Part shown: positions 33,692 through 45,728 of the stretch, piece after piece | How positions within the stretch are numbered: the first letter of the stretch is position 1 | Layout of the letters: the number at the start of each line of letters is the position of its first letter | Assembly: GCA_015178975.1 (NCBI GenBank) | Contig: WHVD01000146.1 | Coordinates: 124,001 to 188,000, forward strand | Length of the DNA stretch: 64,000 bases | Direction: 5' to 3' | From: Hysterangium stoloniferum | Lineage: Eukaryota; Basidiomycota; Agaricomycetes; Hysterangiales; Hysterangiaceae | Made by a program: the position numbers and the translations under genes | Notes under the pieces: model-generated | Told to the model about the DNA's origin: nothing | The model's database searches: none | What the model saw: only the letters and a program-made list of their open reading frames with translations

Positions 33692-34963
33692 ATCGAAAAC
33701 AATGTGAGGAGTCCCTGTCAGTGCGCGGTCTCTTTCGTGGAGATCCGGCTGGGGAGGGGGACTCTGCTGGCCATGAGCGCTTGGGTGGTGCCATTGAGGT
33801 CTGGGACACCTTTGCTGACCGAAGTGCTGTTCGAGTCAATATGATTGTCAGCACCTCGGGATCTAAACAGCCTAAGTCATGAGACAAGTTGCGGGCAGCC
33901 GCCTCTTGTTGTTGAATGTCATAGTCCATGGCAACATCCCAACTATGTGACTTCGCAATCGACGTCACAATCGCATGGTGGGCCGCTAACGCATTGGCTC
34001 TTTGGACACCACCATGGACTCGAGTGCGGTCAACTGCCGCCATTGCTGCTGCTAACCAGTCAATTATACTGATGCCCTTCTCATTCTCACGGTCCAGCCC
34101 TCTGGCAATGATGCCGCCAGATGGTGAAATGATAAACTCCTCTGCTCCTTTCTCTGCTCTTCACCGCGCCTCAGAGGTGAGGGAGATGTAAGGAACGTAA
34201 TGAAGGTTCTTAAAGGCTTCCTCCACCTTGCGTGGGATTGCTGAAAAAATAAAAAGGGAGGGGGAGTATGAGCATGATGATTGTATAGACACCACAGAAT
34301 CGAAGCTGTCACAATGCACGGCATGCATTCCACAATGCCGTCAAACTGCTGTAGCGTATGGCATGCATTCCACAATGCCATCGCACTGTCCGTGAACTGC
34401 GACATGCCTTCCGCAATGCCGTTGGACTGTCTGGACGGTCCACATGTGAAATCATGCGGACCGGCCGTCCATCTGTGAGATAAGGAAAGGGTGGACTTAC
34501 GAATCTCTAAAGGGTTGGCCTTAAACCCGGGTATAATCTCAGGAATTGGGGCCTTCCTGTTGCTTCGGGACTCGCTAGTGGGTGAAGGTATGTTCCTGGC
34601 CCATTGTAGTGCCTCTGGATCGAGGAACAACCTTGTCACAGCCGGGGCTGCTTCAGTTGCACTTCGTCCATCCAGGTCACCAGGGCTAGCCTCATTTGTT
34701 AGACTATGTTTCTGCACCAATAGCCGGGCTATTTGCGCATCCAGTAGCTCAATCTCGGAAGGTGGTGGGTGTTGGCCTACCCTCTGTGAATCGCAGTTGG
34801 TGCCAGCCCCCTCTGATAGTGGTAATGATGAAGGATCCGGCCCTGGATTCGCATCCGCTGGGGCAGTTTCCACTTGTGCCCCTGTGGGAGGTGGGTTCAT
34901 CTCACCGTTCAGATTTATACCTAAGTGTGCAAACACCCCTTGTGGCAAGGCTCCAGACGTCAT
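33447..34963 (-). pseudogene. Gag of the DIRS-order element, with intron and TGA stop
   Basis: Start ATG at 34963-34961. Exon 1 runs to 34501, then a clean GT..AG intron (34500-34241) and exon 2 from 34240, which restores the frame with IPRKVEEAFKNLHYVPYISL. A TGA at 34163-34161 interrupts an otherwise open frame that continues to GLDRENEKGISIIDWLAAA and ends at 33449-33447. C-terminal zinc fingers: CFRCGVQGHLPADC (CCHC) and CFGWALESQCRWGTNCTNTH (CCCH-like), then CSICFEDTHGAGAC. The intron in a retroelement gag and its content of tandem repeats are unusual. Confidence 0.8.
34310..34440. repeat. Three 40-bp tandem units inside the gag intron
   Basis: GCATGCATTCCACAATGCC at 34321 and 34361, and a variant CATGCCTTCCGCAATGCC at 34403, spaced 40-41 bp apart. 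Each unit contains a short GGCAT..ATGCC inverted pair. Confidence 0.8.
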
Positions 34964-35147
34964 AAGTGCGAAGTGAAATAAAAGGAAGAATTAATGAATG
35001 ATAATCCGTGAAAGGATGCGAAATTTTAGATACTGTACTGACAAAGATGTCGTAGGAAACAAAAGGCGTGCGACTCCTTCATACGCTCGGCTGGACGTTG
35101 AGTGCCGAACTACTCCCGGCACGCAGGGATCGTGCGGCACTCGATAC

Positions 35148-36403
35148 TAGGCACACCTTTTCATTTTGCAATTCCTCCAAACAGTCTAAGATTTTGGTAT
35201 ATGACTCATAGCTTATCTCCAAATATAGATCCAAAACTTTGTTTGATTGAAATTGCAGCACTTTTGATTTTCCTTTTGGTGCAAAAAATTTGCTCAAAAT
35301 CACATTGATGTCCTCATTGTCAGATCCCAAAGAATTAATTCCACCCAATCTTTAAAACACAACTGTAAGTCATTAATGGAGAGAGGCTGATTTTTAGACC
35401 ACTTGGTGAAGAGGGATAGCAAGGTAAAGTATGCAACTGCTTTGAGATCCCTGACACCAATATGGAGAGGGATGTTTGATATTGTTTCTGAGATGTTCTG
35501 TTAAAGTCTTTGTATTAAATGATGGAGCTGACAGCACCAGTTCCTTTTACTTACCAAGACGATCTGGGGATTTTTGTAACCTGGTTTTAATGACATCATT
35601 GTAACTTTTATCACCACAACTTCATTCTGATGTCCTGAAGATGCCTTTCAGGCAAAGAACTGTCGCATCTCATCATACAGCTTATGTGCTTCCTGATAAC
35701 CATAATCTGCTTGCACTTCACAATTGGATACAAATTTTGGGACAACTATTGGTTGAATCCCTCCTCGAAACATATTCTGATAAGCATGTCTTTCAGACTG
35801 TAAAACATCAGAGCACTTTGGCCAGGGCAGACTCTGGTGTGTTACTTGGCTGCCTGCATGACCTGGAGCTGATCTGAATGACTGTGATACCACCACAGCT
35901 GCAGAGTGGACCTGTGTGCTAACTTGTAATGGATGGTTGTTACCTATCAAATGTAATTTTCAGCTCTGCTTGATGCCCCGTAAAAATCATAATCAGGCAA
36001 TCCATACCCTGCCTTTGAGCTGCTGCAACTGCCTTTTGTGTACTGGTGACATTGATCATCTGATGCTCCAGAGTAATCTGCTGATGGTTGGACTCGTGGC
36101 CTGCAGCCCCATGCATACTTAAGTCATAATGGAAATGGTGTGGTAACTGACCTAAGGTGTGTTTTTTGATTGCCTCAGTTTCCTGAGGTAGTATTGACGG
36201 CAGCTTGTGCAGATATGTTTCCCGGGACCATCTCCTTTTCTGTTGTGCATAAAAAAGAGTTTGGTCCCACTTTCAAATGACTCTGAACATCGCTGGCAGA
36301 TAACGGGTCTAGCATCCTTTGTAGTAAAATCCGCAAATTCATCCTGAGGCATGATTTGTCTGACTCGGAGTTTACCTAAGGAAAACCAGAACTTTCTTTG
36401 CAT
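35148..36403 (-). pseudogene. N-terminal exons of the split alpha-kinase gene
   Basis: Minus strand from 36403: a Cys-rich module ICQRCSESF..CTSCRQYYLRK resembling the zinc-binding start of fungal alpha-kinase proteins; then 35950-35648 with HQSLPWPKCSDVLQSERHAY and PIVVPKFVSNCEVQADYGYQ; then 35348 to about 35148 with ILDCLEELQNEKV. These are on the same strand and in the right order for a gene whose catalytic exon is at 27.6-28.2 kb. The reading stops where the DIRS-order element begins. Family match is from memory of the domain layout. Confidence 0.5.
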
Positions 36404-36999
36404 TTCACCTTGTCACACAACCTGTCAGGCATAGTCAACAATACTAGTGGTGAGCTTTAACAGGAACTTATGCTTCTTCTGTACTGCTCCTAATTACAAT
36501 CTCAAATTCCAACAGAAGCTATTGTAGTATGGCACTTCATGTGGCATAGTATTCCACTCAAAAGCTTGACGACATATTTTCATGTTACTGCATAATGAAC
36601 CCTCATAGTCACACTTTCCTCCCTTCCTTTCCAGATATCGCATTCCTTTCTCTCGACGCATCCCCTGTGGCATTCACCCTAACATATATGCCCCAACACC
36701 CCATTCGAACTCTTTGAACTATTCTCGACTTAATCAAATCAAGTATTCTTATCCTTCTGTGACATTTAGATCACTCTCTCTGTGTTCTATTCTTCCTCAA
36801 GTCGAAAAACATCCTATCACATTCTTTATCTTTCACAACACCCACATTTGTGGTCACTGTGGTCAGCCCATCCCTTCTGCCACTATACTTGCGACTGTCA
36901 TCCTATGGGGTTTGGCCACACCATTACAGTTTGGTGTGGGCATCTACCATGCCACTGCTATTCGCTGCTGCCGAGTATATGTAGCTAGCTAATGGTTAC
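36404..36999. other. Upstream region of the alpha-kinase relic
   Basis: No gene seen. Short plus-strand frames at 36714-36992 have no family resemblance. May contain the old promoter. Confidence 0.4.
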
Positions 37000-37265
37000 A
37001 CTCTCATCTCCCATGATTAAGCCTACTTTCTTACTATATATTTAGTCAGATTCTATGGGAATCCTGTTAGATAATCAACTTTCGTGAGTAATACTATGTT
37101 TCTGTGCTACACCTTGTACTTTTCCGCTTTGTGACGCCCTGCTTGTTATTTGCACTCATGACCTGTTTATCCTGTAACTATATAGCCGAGGGGTATACGA
37201 GGTCCTACTATTTGCCGTTACGGCAGTTCAAAATTGAGGCTGATCACTCCGGCTTGCCATACAAG
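37000..37265 (+). repeat. Dispersed repeat R3, plus-strand copy
   Basis: Matches 23900-24190 inverted. This copy keeps many CpG sites that read TG or CA in the other copy. It ends about 60-130 bp before the first P450 gene and may supply its upstream sequence. Confidence 0.7.
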
Positions 37266-37396
37266 CTGACATTTGCACTTACCTCATCGCTGTCAGATTC
37301 CAGACCTGATACAGTTGGGACACCGTAAAGGTACATCTTACCGCTCCGGAAGCACAAACCCGCGAAGGTAGCATAGCAGCATCGCTGACATCCTCC

Positions 37397-39531
37397 ATGA
37401 TGCTCTCACTCAATGTTGTAGATATTTGCACTACCATTGGTGTACTTGTCTTGACATTGTGGTTACTATTTCGGACATGGGTTCCCAAAGGTCTGATGAT
37501 GCACCTTATCACAATATATGACTCTTATCGGATATCGACCCCTCCCCCTTCTACTAGGATTAAGGCTACCCCCAGGTCCTCGTGGCGATTTTTTGATAGG
37601 GAATCTAAGAGATATACCAACTCGAAACGAATGGGAAACATATTCTAAATGGCATAAGAAATATGGTGATTGTCCTCCCTGTATAAGCCCAATACATTTC
37701 TAATATATCCTTAGGCGACCTTGTATATCTCAATGTCTTAGGCACCTCTCTGCTATATGTTCATACCGCCGAAATGGCGAATGAACTCCTTGAGAAAAAA
37801 TCGGCAATCTATTCTGATCGTCCCATCATTCCTATGCTTGATTTGTATGCCCCCCTTTTGTCATAATGTAATCTGTTGAAAATTCCTATCTCCTTTTTCC
37901 AGAGTGGGGTGGTATTGGGCAATCAGCCTGATGCCCTATGGCGAACGATGGCGACAGCATCGACATGGTTTTCATCAAAAATTTAATAACACAATGCTGA
38001 CAAAGTACACCCCAGTCCAAGTCAAGCATGCACGGTGAGTCACGTCTTCGTATACTATAAATCAGAAGGTTTGAACTGGCACCATTGGTAGAAACCTGTT
38101 AAAGCAACTTCGTAAATGCCTCAATGGCAATGACTGGGAATCACATATCCAATCCTCGATAGGCGCAGTTATTATGGAGGTAGTATGCCACATTTAAACA
38201 TGTTGCACCCAAACTAATTTCCTTCGATCTGGAATATAGATCGCATATGGGATAGATATACTGCCAGAAAACGACCCATACATTGCAACGGCTGAATTTG
38301 CAGTTAGATTGGGGGGCACCGTTGGCGCTCCAGGATCATACTTGGTCAACACGATACCCCTATGTGATCATCGTTTGTTGTTTTTCACCTCTTTGTCTCA
38401 CCAATATTATAGTGAGACACCTTCCCGAGTGGTTTCCTGGCGCCGGCTTTAAGAAGAAGGCTAGAATTTGGAGGAAGACGGTGACAGATATGCCTACTAT
38501 ACCCTTCCAATTTGTTAAGAAAGAACTTGTAAGCTTCCTTCCCTGATTTGCTAATGAATAGAAATCAGATCAATGCTTAGAGGGCTGGAACTGCGAAACC
38601 GTCACTAACCGCCACATTACTAGAGGAAGCGTATGCGAACGCCGGTGATCAGAAGATCTCTGAAGATGAAGAAGAGTTTATTAGTAACATAGCAGGGATG
38701 GTATATGCGGCAGGTGCTGATACAGTATGATAAACGTCTCGGTTTCTAGCTTCGGTCATGGCTCAGTAATCTTGCACTTTCAGACGGCTTCCGCCTTGCT
38801 GATCTTCGTTTTTGCTGTGATTCTCTTTCCCGAAGCTCAGTTGACTGCCCAGAAGGAACTCGATGCAGTCATTGGATCAAACCGCTTGCCATCATTCGAA
38901 GATCGTAGCAGTCTGCCATATGTTGAAGCGCTATGTAAGGAGGTACTACGTTGGCACCCCCTCCTAACTAGCGCAGTTCCACACCGTCTTATGCAAGATG
39001 ACGTTGTTGGTCAATATTTTATACCTGCTGGCACCATAGTCCTAGGAAATTCATGGTGCGTTGTATGCCACCATGGAGTGCATTCGGTCCCATAAGAGTT
39101 ACCACAGGGGCATACTTCACTCAGAAGCTATGTATGGCCCTGATACAATGGCATTCAAGCCTGAACGGTTTTTGGATGCCCCAGACATGAAGAACCCGAC
39201 AGCTGCCTTTGGTTTCGGCAGAAGGTAAGGAGGAGTTGAAGGAAGTGTACACCCCTGATTAAAGACAATAGGGCATGTCCTGGCCGCCCGATGGCAGAGA
39301 ATGCTCTGTTTATTACCATAGTATCAATTTTGCACGTCTTCAATATCGTTCTCCCTCCCGGTTCACCTTCGCTCGATCGTAACGCGTTTGCGCCCGGGGT
39401 TGTTTCGTGAGTATTGTCACTAAATGCCATAAAACCTGAAGCCTGAATATCTCGGTAGACGTCCTTTACCTTTCAAATGTAGCTTTGTCCCTCGTTCGGT
39501 AGCGGCAGAGGCCCTGTTAAACCAGCTCTAG
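37397..39531 (+). CDS. Cytochrome P450 monooxygenase, copy A
   Basis: Microsomal-type P450 using an NADPH-P450 reductase partner; the substrate is unknown. Start ATG 37397; the first exon (37397-37490) codes an N-terminal membrane anchor (TIGVLVLTLWLLF). Exon 2 (37558-37665) gives the Pro-rich hinge LRLPPGPRGDFLIGNL. Many introns of about 50-70 bp follow, all with GT..AG borders that keep frame. I-helix AGADTTAS is built across an intron, the ExxR motif is CKEVLRWHP, the PERF motif is FKPERFL, and the haem loop AFGFGRR/CPGR is split by an intron with the Cys codon at 39276-39278. The end LPFKCSFVPRSVAAEALL is typical; stop TAG at 39529-39531. No long single frame exists because of the introns, but the gene looks intact. 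CYP family not assigned. Confidence 0.9.
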
Positions 39532-40465
39532 TAACTAGCCGTCTTTTGTGCCACTATCATTTAATGGTGGTGTCATTTTTGTATGTGTATATTGTAGCTT
39601 CAAATTCGTGTTCTCGAAGCCATATAAATGATGCCCCTCAATTAATGCGTGCGTCTTTGGTCACCCATGGCGTTCTTGAAAGTAGAACAATCATGCATCT
39701 ATATGCCGAGCTTATTCAAGAGGCACTCTGGCTGTCCAATGCTTCTGCCAGTAATTGTCTGGCTTCTTGCCATCGACAGGTAAGGGGGAACGCACGCACG
39801 ACCGAGCAACTAGCAACAATTAGAGGATCCCAAGAGTACTACCTTCACTCAGACAAGTATTAAATTTATTTGCTGTATAATATCGAAAATAGCACTTGAG
39901 AATTCCAACAGACCTGAGCCACAGAGGCCGAACGGAATCCACGATAGCTTTTATTTCATTCTATTCTGAGCTTCTCAATTTGATTTCAACCTAGGGCAGT
40001 TAACCTAGCTATTTATCCCCACTTTATTTTGTGTCAGATAGTTGAAATGTAGGATGGAATTGACATTTAGACACAGTCTATATCTCTAGACCTAAAGGAA
40101 ACTTTATGAGCTGCGGACGCAGCTGGATGCCCCAGTATGTTTTCTCGATAGTTGATGTACTAAATGGCAGAAGACTGGCTATACCAGCGTCAGTAGAAGA
40201 AACAAGATGCTTTACTTTCCGAAACTAGCAGGCAAAATGCTTACCATGTGAGATGGCGAGGGTACAAGCAATATTAATAATCTTGCTATGGATATAGAGA
40301 TGCCCGCGGGCACCTCACAGTTGGCCCCTCGCAAGTTGGAGCTCAGAGGAACTGGAGCCTGGCAGTTACATGAGGATGTCTCCCCCTAAATTCCACATTG
40401 TTGACTGCTTTTGGTGTGCGTAACTGCATTTCCACCCCATATGTGAGTTATATAGGGTTTTTTAT

Positions 40466-40900
40466 TCAATGCAAGCTCTGAGAAGGGGAGTCGATACACA
40501 GCGGCGCTACGAGGGCTTGCGACCTGTATAGTACTTCACACAAAAAATTGGAGATTGATACATTCGGCGGAGACGTATTCCGGGAATATGGCGAACTACG
40601 CTGATACTCTTGCATTCTTCCGACATTTATCACCACAGAACCCAGTTCCCCAAAGGCCGTGAGAGCATTCCCATGCATGACAAATGATACTAAGAACCGA
40701 ATAATAATGAATTAGCAAAATAAGTATATGACGCGAAACATTTCGCAAAACCGGGAGCTACCATTCGTGAACGCTAGGTTGTTCAACAGTAAGTACTCAT
40801 TTGAAGATTCCATAGAAACCCATTTGAAACCCCCATGTACCTGCCGGAATTCTCCGGTACGTACCTCTTGGTTATGAGATTGTGAAACCTTTAGAAACAC
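40466..40900 (-). other. Conserved minus-strand frames, unit A
   Basis: Two frames, 40900-40712 (LLLNNLAFTNGSSRFCEMFR) and 40678-40466 (HGNALTAFGELGSVVINVGR), are kept almost unchanged in unit B (46604-46416 and 46388-46170). They may be exons of a small gene between the P450 and DUF6533 genes, or simply recent duplicates of non-coding DNA. No family recognised. Confidence 0.3.
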
Positions 40901-41551
40901 CTACATCGCTTGAAAACAATGAATAGATGTTATCGCCAAGGAGTAGGAGGATGCCTCCGTACCCAGATCCGGTCTGAGTGCCAGATCCCGCCTATGCGAC
41001 TACTCTACGCAAAGATTATATCATTAGTGGACTCTGAAAAACACCGCCAGTCGAATCCTCTCACTTTTGGCATATTTGTAACGTACCTTATCGTACCTAG
41101 ACATGCTTCCTTCAGGGAAATCTGGCTGTTTGCCTATGCCTCTAAGTTGACTGAAATAACAGTATCTTTTCATTACTGCAAAATCTATTAGAGACTCAGA
41201 CCTTAACTTTTTACCACAAATCTTAAAGTAATAACATTCAAAAGATATAAGTTGAGTATGAGTACTAATAGTACTAGTACTAAGCTCCGACCCAACGCCA
41301 CTCTCGCGATTAATGGACACCAGTGACACCTTTCATTTTCTGGTTAACACACCGTAACATGACCATTTTATTGTTAATATGTGTGCTTATCATATACCTG
41401 AGCCCCACTTCTATTATGTCATAACCTCGATTTGGAATTAGGAAACGACGATGGTATGCTGCCCTTAATAGTTAACGATGGCTCGTGCCTAAAAGGTCCC
41501 ATAAATTGTTTTTAAATATGCGAAAGATTATATTGTGACTCGTGAGGATGA

Positions 41552-42860
41552 TTAAACCGTTGTCTTCGTCTGACTGCTGAATTGCATTGAAGTAATATTG
41601 CGTATCTGGTCGTCCGCCAATGTATCGTCATTATCACCTATTTCTCCTGCGCGAGTATTGATAATCATTCTCGAAACGGTCGTCATCACGAAGCCCCATA
41701 TACAGCTGAGAGATCAAGGGTGGTATCAGTCGGAGGGCTGTACGAATGATTTAGCTACGTACTATATCCCTAAGAACATCTGGGTGGGCTAGGAAAGCGA
41801 CAAAGAAGAAAATATCAAAGAAGGAAATCTTCAGATGACTCCAAAACCTACTATATCCAAAAATGCCATTATCAAGTTGAGAGCTCTCAAGGCTGGTCTC
41901 ACAACCAATAGCCATCGCCCTTGGAATTGTAATATACTCACCGATCGTCACCTACAATGGGTGATCAATTTTTTTCCACGTAAATGTTTTGGAAATAATC
42001 TCGAGCACATACGGAAAAGAACACAAAACCATCGCGGTGAAGAACCTTCAACAATATTTCGTTGCCTTCTCGAGGGCGACTCAGAGCATTGCAAAAGACC
42101 AGTGTGCAGGCAATAACTTCGAAGGAAAGCTAAACAGTGATAATGTTCAGTTTGGGGATGGCATTGTCTACAAAACGAGGCACGAACGAGCCAAGCGTAG
42201 AGTCCTCGAAGCATATGTGGCCGGCTTGATAGTACGCACATACTAAACGTCTCATGAAAACAGATGATAGCTAGAATGGTAAGGTTATTATTATTATGGC
42301 TTGATACGAATGAAATAATTTGGAGGCACGCACACCAAGCCTCGTGAGCCGTCAGCACGAGGAGAACGAGGCATCCAATTTGAAAGACCAGATAGCCAAA
42401 GAGTAACGAAAAGATGATATTCCGCCTTCCACCCCATGGTTGCCATAGTTTTAGAAGAATTAACCCTTAAGAAATACCATATTAATTAACGAGTTAGGCA
42501 TAGTAAGGTAAGAAACCCACATTGGGGAATTGAAACAGAGAATCCGGCCAAAGTAAACACGGCCATGGTCCACACTTTACAGCTGTTGATCGCCATTAAT
42601 ATATAATGTGTCAAGGAATTACAAAGAGAATAACGTACAACTAGCTGGAAGTTAACTTGCATCGGCGGATCGATAGACATGCATGTAATTACATTATCTG
42701 AAAGTCCACCAGTGTTGAGTCCACTTTGAGCTGCCAACCATAATATCAAGGTCGGGGCTTGATACCATATGTTCCCGAAGGGAACTCATTATGCATGTTG
42801 ACGACCAACATGACAGGGCCTACATCCCGATCGAGTAGAAAAGCCCGCTTCACGAAATTT
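41552..42860 (-). pseudogene. DUF6533 membrane protein, copy A, lacking its 5' end
   Basis: Same gene as 47187-48709, stop TAA at 41554-41552, with the C-terminal exon FVMTTVSRMIINTRAGEI kept. The first exon and the start of exon 2 are missing because unit A ends at 42860, inside the FVKRAFLL codons; beyond it the sequence is unrelated. The remaining exon 2 also reads DRDVGPVM where copy B has NRYVGPVV. Without a start it is presumably dead. Confidence 0.8.
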
Positions 42861-43078
42861 AAAGTAAATTAACAGGGCCCCAATGAACAGATTGATGTAT
42901 TATGAAGAATATATACAAAACTATGTCTATTTTATGCTAGGTAAATGTGTCTTTGAAGGCATTTTGAGGTGTTCGCGGCAGTCGCTTTCCGATAGCCCGT
43001 GCACGTGTAAGGTATACCTTACGGCTCCGGAACGTACAAGAGAGCACAGGTCCGATAACAGCATCACTGACATCCTCC

Positions 43079-45212
43079 ATGATGCTCTCACTCAATGTTG
43101 TATATATTTGCACTACCATTGGTGTACTTATCTTGACATTGTGGTTACTATTTCGGACATGGGTTCCCAAAGGTCTGATGATGCACCTTATCACAATATA
43201 TGACTCTTATCGGATATCGACCCCTCCCCCTTCTACTAGGATTAAGGCTACCCCCAGGTCCTCGTGGCGATTTTTTGATAGGGAATCTAAGAGATATACC
43301 AACTCGAAACGAATGGGAAACATATTCTAAATGGCATAAGAAATATGGTGATTATCCTCCCTGTATAAGCCCAATACATTTCTAATATATCCTTAGGCGA
43401 CCTTGTATATCTCAATGTCTTAGGCACCTCTCTGCTATATGTTCATACCGCCGAAATGGCGAATGAACTCCTTGAGAAAAAATCGGCAATCTATTCTGAT
43501 CGTCCCACCATTCCTATGCTTGATTTGTATGCCCCCCTTTTGTCATAATGTAATCTGTTGAAAATTCCTATCTCCTTTTTTCCAGAGTGGGGTGGTATTG
43601 GGCAATCAGCCTGATGCCCTACGGTGAACGATGGCGACAGCATCGACATGGTTTTCATCATAAATTTAATAGCACAATGCTGACACAGTACACCCCAGTC
43701 CAAGTCAAGCATGCACGGTGAGCCACATCTTCGTATACTATAAATCAGAAGGTTTAAACTGGAACCATTGGTAGAAACCTGTTACAACAACTTCATAAAT
43801 CCCTCAATGCCAGTGACTGGGAATTACATATCCGACGCTCGATAGGCGCAGTTATTATGGAGGTAGTATGCCACATTTAAACATGTTGCACCCAAACTAA
43901 TTTCCTTCGATCTGGAATATAGATCGCATATGGGATAGATATACTGCCAGAAAACGACCCATACATTGCAACGGCTGAATTTGCAGTTGGATTGGCAGGC
44001 ACCCTTGGCGCTCCAGGATCATACTTGGTCAACACGATACCCCTATGTGATCATCGTTTGTTGTTTTTCACCTCTTTGTCTCACCAATATTATAGTGAGA
44101 CACCTTCCCGAATGGTTTCCTGGCGCCGGCTTTAAGAAGAAGGCTAGAATTTGGAGGAAGACGGTGACAGATATGCCTACTATACCCTTCCAATTTGTTA
44201 AGAAAGAACTTGTAAGCTTCCTTCCCTGATTTGCTAATGATTAGAAATCAGATCAATGCTTAGAGGGCTGGAACTGCGAAACCGTCGCTAACCGCCACAT
44301 TACTAGAGGAAGCGTATGCGAACGCCGGTGATCAGAAGATCTCTGAAGATGAAGAAGAGCTTATTAGTAACATAGCAGGAATTGTATATGCGGCAGGTGC
44401 TGATACAGTATGATAAACGTCTCGGTTTCTAGCTTCGGTCATGCTCAGTAATCTTGCACTTTCAGACGACTTCCACCTTGCTAATCTTCATTTTCGCTAT
44501 GATTCACTTTCCCGAAGCTCAGTTGACTGCCCAGAAGGAACTCGATGCAGTCATTGGATCAAACCGCTTGCCATCATTCGAAGATCGTAGCAGTCTGCCA
44601 TATGTTGAAGCGCTATGTAAGGAGGTACTACGTTGGCACCCCCTCCTAGCTAGCTCAATTCCACACCGTCTTATGCAAGATGACGTTGTTGGTCAATATT
44701 TTATACCTGCTGGCACCATAGTCCTAGGAAATTCATGGTGCGTTGTATGCCACCATGGAGTGCATTCGGTCTCATAAGAGTTACCACAGGGGCATACTTC
44801 ACTCAGAAGCTATGTATGGCCCTGATACAATGGCATTCAAGCCTGAACGGTTTTTGGATGCCCCAGACATGAAGAACCCGACAGCTGCCTTTGGTTTCGG
44901 TAGAAGGTAAGGAGGAGTTGAAGGAAATGTACACCCCTGATTAAGACAATAGGGCATGTCCTGGCCGCCCGATGGCAGAGAATGCTCTGTTTATTACCAT
45001 AGTATCAATTTTGCACGTCTTCAATATCGTTCTCCCTCCCGGTTCACCTTCGCTCGATCGTAACGCGTTTGTGCCCGGGGTTTTTTCGTGAGTATTGTCA
45101 CTAAATGCCATAAAACCTGAAGCCTGAATATCTCGGTAGACGTCCTTTACCTTTCAAATGTAGCTTTGTCCCTCGTTCGGTAGCGGCAGAGGCCTTGTTA
45201 AACCAGCTCTAG
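43079..45212 (+). CDS. Cytochrome P450 monooxygenase, copy B
   Basis: Same exon and intron structure as copy A, start ATG 43079, stop TAG 45210-45212. Membrane anchor, LRLPPGPRG hinge, AGADT I-helix, CKEVLRWHP, FKPERFL and the haem Cys (codon 44957-44959) are all present, and splice sites are conserved. Differences from copy A include TTSTLLIFIFAMIHF for the segment after the I-helix and HHKFNSTMLTQYT for the C-helix region. So both genes look functional and slightly diverged. The sequence more than about 70 bp upstream differs from that of copy A, so the two may be expressed differently. Substrate unknown. Confidence 0.9.
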
Positions 45213-45728
45213 TAACTAGCCGTCTTTTGTGCCACTGTATCATTTAATGGTGGTGTTATTTTTGTATGTATATATTGTAGCTTCAAGTTCGTGATGATCG
45301 AAACGTTCGTGTTCTCGAAGCCATATAATGATGCCCCTCAATTAATGCGTGCGTCATTGGTCACCCACGAACAATCATGCAACTATATGCCGAGTTTGTT
45401 CGAGAGGCACCCCGGCTGTCCACAAGGCTGCCCAATGCTTCTGCCAGTAATTGTTTGGTTTCTTGCCAGCGACAAGGTAAGGGGGAACCCACGCACGACC
45501 GAGTAACTAGCAACAATTAGAGGATCCCAGGAGTACTACCCCTTACTCAGGCAAGTATCAAATTCATTTGCTGTATAATATCAAGAAAATAGCACTTGAG
45601 AATTCCAACAAACAGACCTGAGCCATAAGAGGCCAAATGGAATTCATGATAGCTTTTATTTTATTCCATTCTGAGCTTCTCGATTCAATTTTAACATAGA
45701 CCAGTTAACCTAGCTATTTATCCTCACT

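Larger units (their letters stand above)
30481..35147 (-). mobile_element. Tyrosine-recombinase (DIRS-order) retrotransposon
   Basis: Minus-strand order gag (34963-33447), reverse transcriptase and RNase H (about 33690-31904), tyrosine recombinase (31793-30605). RT plus a tyrosine recombinase instead of a DDE integrase defines DIRS/Ngaro-type elements. No DNA-methyltransferase domain is seen. Ends are not fixed: a GAGTGCCG..CGGCACTC inverted pair lies at 35098-35142 and CAACTGCC..GGCAGTTG near 30573-30625, but the diagnostic split or inverted terminal repeats were not resolved. All three genes carry breaks. CpG content is higher than in the surrounding relics, so it is a younger insertion. 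Confidence 0.85.
37325..42860. repeat. Segmental duplication unit A
   Basis: About 5.5 kb nearly identical to 43008-48494 in the same orientation. Left similarity begins about 70 bp before the P450 start codon; right end is within exon 2 of the DUF6533 gene (common sequence ends CTTCACGAAATT). Small indels and substitutions distinguish the units. Confidence 0.92.

Noticed and set aside
37397..45212. P450 copies as pseudogenes, because no frame exceeds about 120 codons
   Set aside because: Splicing short GT..AG introns restores a full P450 reading in both copies with anchor, I-helix, ExxR and haem motifs; the short frames are exons.
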